Below, piece after piece: positions 6,131-7,361 of a stretch of 7,361 bases of DNA; the first letter of the stretch is position 1, and each line of letters begins with the position of its first letter. The notes under the pieces were generated by a model. That model made no database searches. It worked only from the letters and a program-made list of their open reading frames with translations, and was not told the origin of the DNA. Location: NCBI GenBank assembly GCA_905235825.1, contig CAJONH010000267.1:1-7361 (forward strand). The letters run 5' to 3'. This DNA comes from Candidatus Gastranaerophilales bacterium. GTDB lineage: Bacteria; Cyanobacteriota; Vampirovibrionia; Gastranaerophilales; Gastranaerophilaceae. The translations under genes and the position numbers were made by a program.

Positions 6131-7073
6131 TATGTAAATTCTTATCAAACAGAAGGTGTTGAAAGTAGTCTATAGTTTTAATAAGCCCGTCATTTAAACA
6201 GGTTGAAGGTTCCCAATTAAGCTGCTGTTTTGCAAGAGATATATCGGGTTCACGCTGAACAGGGTCATCGGAAGGCAATTCTTTAAAAATTATTTCTGAT
6301 TTTGAATTGGTAAGAGTAATAATTAATTTAGCAAAATCAAGAATAGTACGTTCATCGGGATTTCCTATATTAACAGGCAAAGAAAAATCGCTGTTCATTA
6401 ATTTAACAAGTGCATCAACAATATCATCCACATAACAAAAAGCACGAGTCTGCATTCCCGTTCCATAAACTGTAATCGGTTCATTTTTGAGTGCTTGAAT
6501 AATAAAATTAGAAACGACTCTGCCGTCATTAAGAGCCATATTGGGACCATAAGTATTAAAAATACGTGCAATTCTTATTTGAATATTATGCTGTCTTTTA
6601 TAATCAAACATAAGAGATTCGGCACATCGTTTTCCTTCGTCATAACAACTTCTGACTCCGATAGGATTAACATGTCCCCAATATGATTCAATTTGAGGAT
6701 GAATTAGAGGGTCGCCGTATACTTCACTTGTACTTGCCTGCAGTATTTTTGCATTGCATCTTTTTGCAAGACCAAGCATATTAATAATTCCCATAACAGA
6801 AGTTTTCATTGTTTTAATCGGGTTATATTGATAATGTACGGGAGATGCCGGGCAGGCAAGATTATATATTTGATCAACCTCTGCAAAATATTCAATAGTA
6901 ACATCATGTCTTACAAGTTCAAATTTATTATTTCCTATCAAATGTCTGATATTATCTTTTGAACCCGTAAAAAAATTATCAAGACAAATAATATCATTTC
7001 CGTCATTCAAAAGCCTTTCGGCAAGATGTGAACCTATAAATCCGGCTCCTCCGGTAATTAAAATTCTTTTCAA
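6123..7073 (-). CDS. uxs: UDP-glucuronate decarboxylase-type SDR (UDP-xylose synthase family)
   Basis: This 316-residue cytoplasmic enzyme belongs to the extended short-chain dehydrogenase/reductase (SDR) family that converts UDP-glucuronate to UDP-xylose with bound NAD. The NAD-binding motif GGAGFIGSHL is at 8-17, with Asp32 at the end of the second strand. Segments typical of UXS follow: FELVRHDVT (51-59), IYNLACPASPVHY (69-81), STSEVYGDP (114-122), NPIGVRSCYDEGKR (136-149) with catalytic Tyr144 and Lys148, RIARIFNTYGP, DGRVVSNFI and RAFCYVDDIVDAL. Length and order match the bacterial enzyme well, so it is better placed as UXS than as a generic dTDP-glucose dehydratase. The start is TTG at 7073, with GGGA eight bases upstream; no in-frame ATG gives an intact Rossmann motif. 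It leads a two-gene unit with the porin-like gene and probably feeds surface polysaccharide synthesis. Confidence 0.92.
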   Translation of the reverse strand: MKRILITGGAGFIGSHLAERLLNDGNDIICLDNFFTGSKDNIRHLIGNNKFELVRHDVTIEYFAEVDQIYNLACPASPVHYQYNPIKTMKTSVMGIINMLGLAKRCNAKILQASTSEVYGDPLIHPQIESYWGHVNPIGVRSCYDEGKRCAESLMFDYKRQHNIQIRIARIFNTYGPNMALNDGRVVSNFIIQALKNEPITVYGTGMQTRAFCYVDDIVDALVKLMNSDFSLPVNIGNPDERTILDFAKLIITLTNSKSEIIFKELPSDDPVQREPDISLAKQQLNWEPSTCLNDGLIKTIDYFQHLLFDKNLHNV

Positions 7074-7080
7074 TGCAATA

Positions 7081-7086
7081 TTCCCA
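7081..7086 (-). promoter_or_regulatory. Ribosome-binding site that supports a TTG start
   Basis: TGGGAA on the minus strand puts GGGA eight bases before the TTG at 7073. Together with the immediately following MKRILITGG Rossmann strand, this fixes the start of the decarboxylase at a TTG codon. Confidence 0.5.
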
Positions 7087-7211
7087 TATCAATCATATAC
7101 ATAAAATGGCTGATTTATTCTAATGTATACCATTTGAACAATGTATCATACTTACCTTTGTTCTCGTTTATTTTGCGAAAACTTTACAGTTACTCTTAAA
7201 ACAACAGACTC

Positions 7212-7240
7212 ATTATATCCGTAAAGACCGTATTAGTCAA
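7212..7240 (-). promoter_or_regulatory. Near-consensus sigma70 promoter for the decarboxylase-porin unit
   Basis: On the minus strand, -35 TTGACT (7240-7235) and -10 TATAAT (7217-7212) are separated by exactly 17 bp, eleven of twelve positions matching the consensus. Transcription would start near 7205, leaving a leader of about 130 bases before the TTG at 7073. Confidence 0.8.
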
Positions 7241-7275
7241 ATTTCTACTATTTAATACAGCTATGATAAGAAGTT

Positions 7276-7361
7276 TTATACCTGTAAATGTTTTTTAATG
7301 GAAATCAAGCTGCCGCCCGCACTGAAGAAAATAGCGATAATAAATAGGAAGAATACAACTA
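7276..7361 (-). CDS. Possible C-terminal end of a membrane protein (partial at window edge)
   Basis: On the minus strand an open frame enters from the window edge and runs 27 codons to a TAA at 7276-7278. It encodes a very hydrophobic stretch (VVFFLFIIAIFF), then SAGGSLIS and a basic tail IKKHLQV. This looks like the last membrane helix and cytoplasmic tail of a protein encoded upstream. It ends just before the strong promoter at 7212-7240, a sensible gene boundary. The evidence is thin: the frame is short, and an antisense frame (ATG 7288, 19 codons) is also open. Function is unknown. Confidence 0.35.
   Translation of the reverse strand, partial: VVFFLFIIAIFFSAGGSLISIKKHLQV

Larger units (their letters stand above)
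7074..7275. other. Leader and promoter region of the decarboxylase-porin unit
   Basis: This is non-coding sequence between the probable end of an upstream minus-strand gene (stop at 7276) and the decarboxylase TTG. It holds the promoter at 7212-7240 and an untranslated leader of about 130 bases. I see no strong hairpin, riboswitch signature or terminator. Short frames in the leader (for example a ten-codon one whose TGA overlaps the TTG start) lack good ribosome-binding sites. Confidence 0.5.

Noticed and set aside
6131..6148. Upstream in-frame TTG start (MIRIYIM...) for the barrel gene
   Set aside because: The ATG at 6130 begins a standard signal peptide and gives a typical 8-bp coupled overlap; the TTG extension adds six residues before it with no ribosome-binding site.
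6495..6686. Plus-strand open frame inside the decarboxylase
   Set aside because: It is antisense to the catalytic YxxxK region of a clear enzyme gene.
7076..7108. Ten-codon leader frame whose TGA overlaps the TTG start of the decarboxylase
   Set aside because: It has no ribosome-binding site, and such short frames are expected by chance in this AT-rich leader.
7288..7347. Plus-strand 19-codon frame starting at ATG 7288
   Set aside because: It has no Shine-Dalgarno sequence and is antisense to a more protein-like hydrophobic frame; too short to support.

Overview
The window is AT-rich and densely coded and looks like a chromosomal segment of a diderm (Gram-negative-type) bacterium. Three clues point loosely to the non-photosynthetic cyanobacterial relatives (Melainabacteria/Vampirovibrionia, e.g. 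gut Gastranaerophilales). The first is a large-type SRP RNA whose ends and Alu domain resemble cyanobacterial ones. The second is a VKOR-DsbA fusion, an arrangement related to cyanobacterial VKOR-thioredoxin proteins. The third is a set of exported proteins that includes an outer-membrane beta-barrel. This placement is inference from remembered family features, not from a search.

Layout. Positions 1-96 hold a palindromic intergenic element, possibly the end of a dispersed repeat. Positions 97-711 (minus) encode a small cytoplasmic SGNH/GDSL hydrolase. Positions 742-776 are a perfect 14-bp rho-independent terminator, and 777-1033 (minus) are the SRP RNA gene ffs with its own sigma70-type promoter at 1040-1068. 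The SRP RNA is the main feature that protein-only annotation would miss. Positions 1100-3613 (minus) form a three-gene cluster transcribed in the order PDZ-less HtrA-like protease, VKOR-DsbA fusion, epoxyqueuosine reductase QueH. The last two overlap by 14 bp.

An AT-rich divergent intergenic region (3614-3808) separates this cluster from a plus-strand exported alpha/beta-hydrolase (3809-4996). That gene converges with only 6 bp spacing on an outer-membrane porin-like gene (5003-6130, minus). The porin start overlaps the stop of a UDP-glucuronate decarboxylase-type sugar-nucleotide gene (6126-7073, minus, TTG start) by 8 bp. That pair has a near-consensus promoter at 7212-7240. The right edge probably contains the last codons of another minus-strand membrane protein.

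Functional picture. The HtrA/VKOR-DsbA pair is an envelope protein folding and quality-control module: disulfide formation driven by quinone, plus proteolysis. QueH completes queuosine for tRNA and is probably co-transcribed without a direct functional link. The decarboxylase makes UDP-xylose-type precursors for surface polysaccharide, and it is translationally coupled to an outer-membrane protein, suggesting a cell-surface operon. No mobile element, CRISPR array, tRNA or defence system was seen, and I found no clear evidence of a new system. The more unusual items are the divergent SRP RNA, the unfamiliar secreted hydrolase, the protease-domain-only HtrA, and the palindromic element at the left edge.
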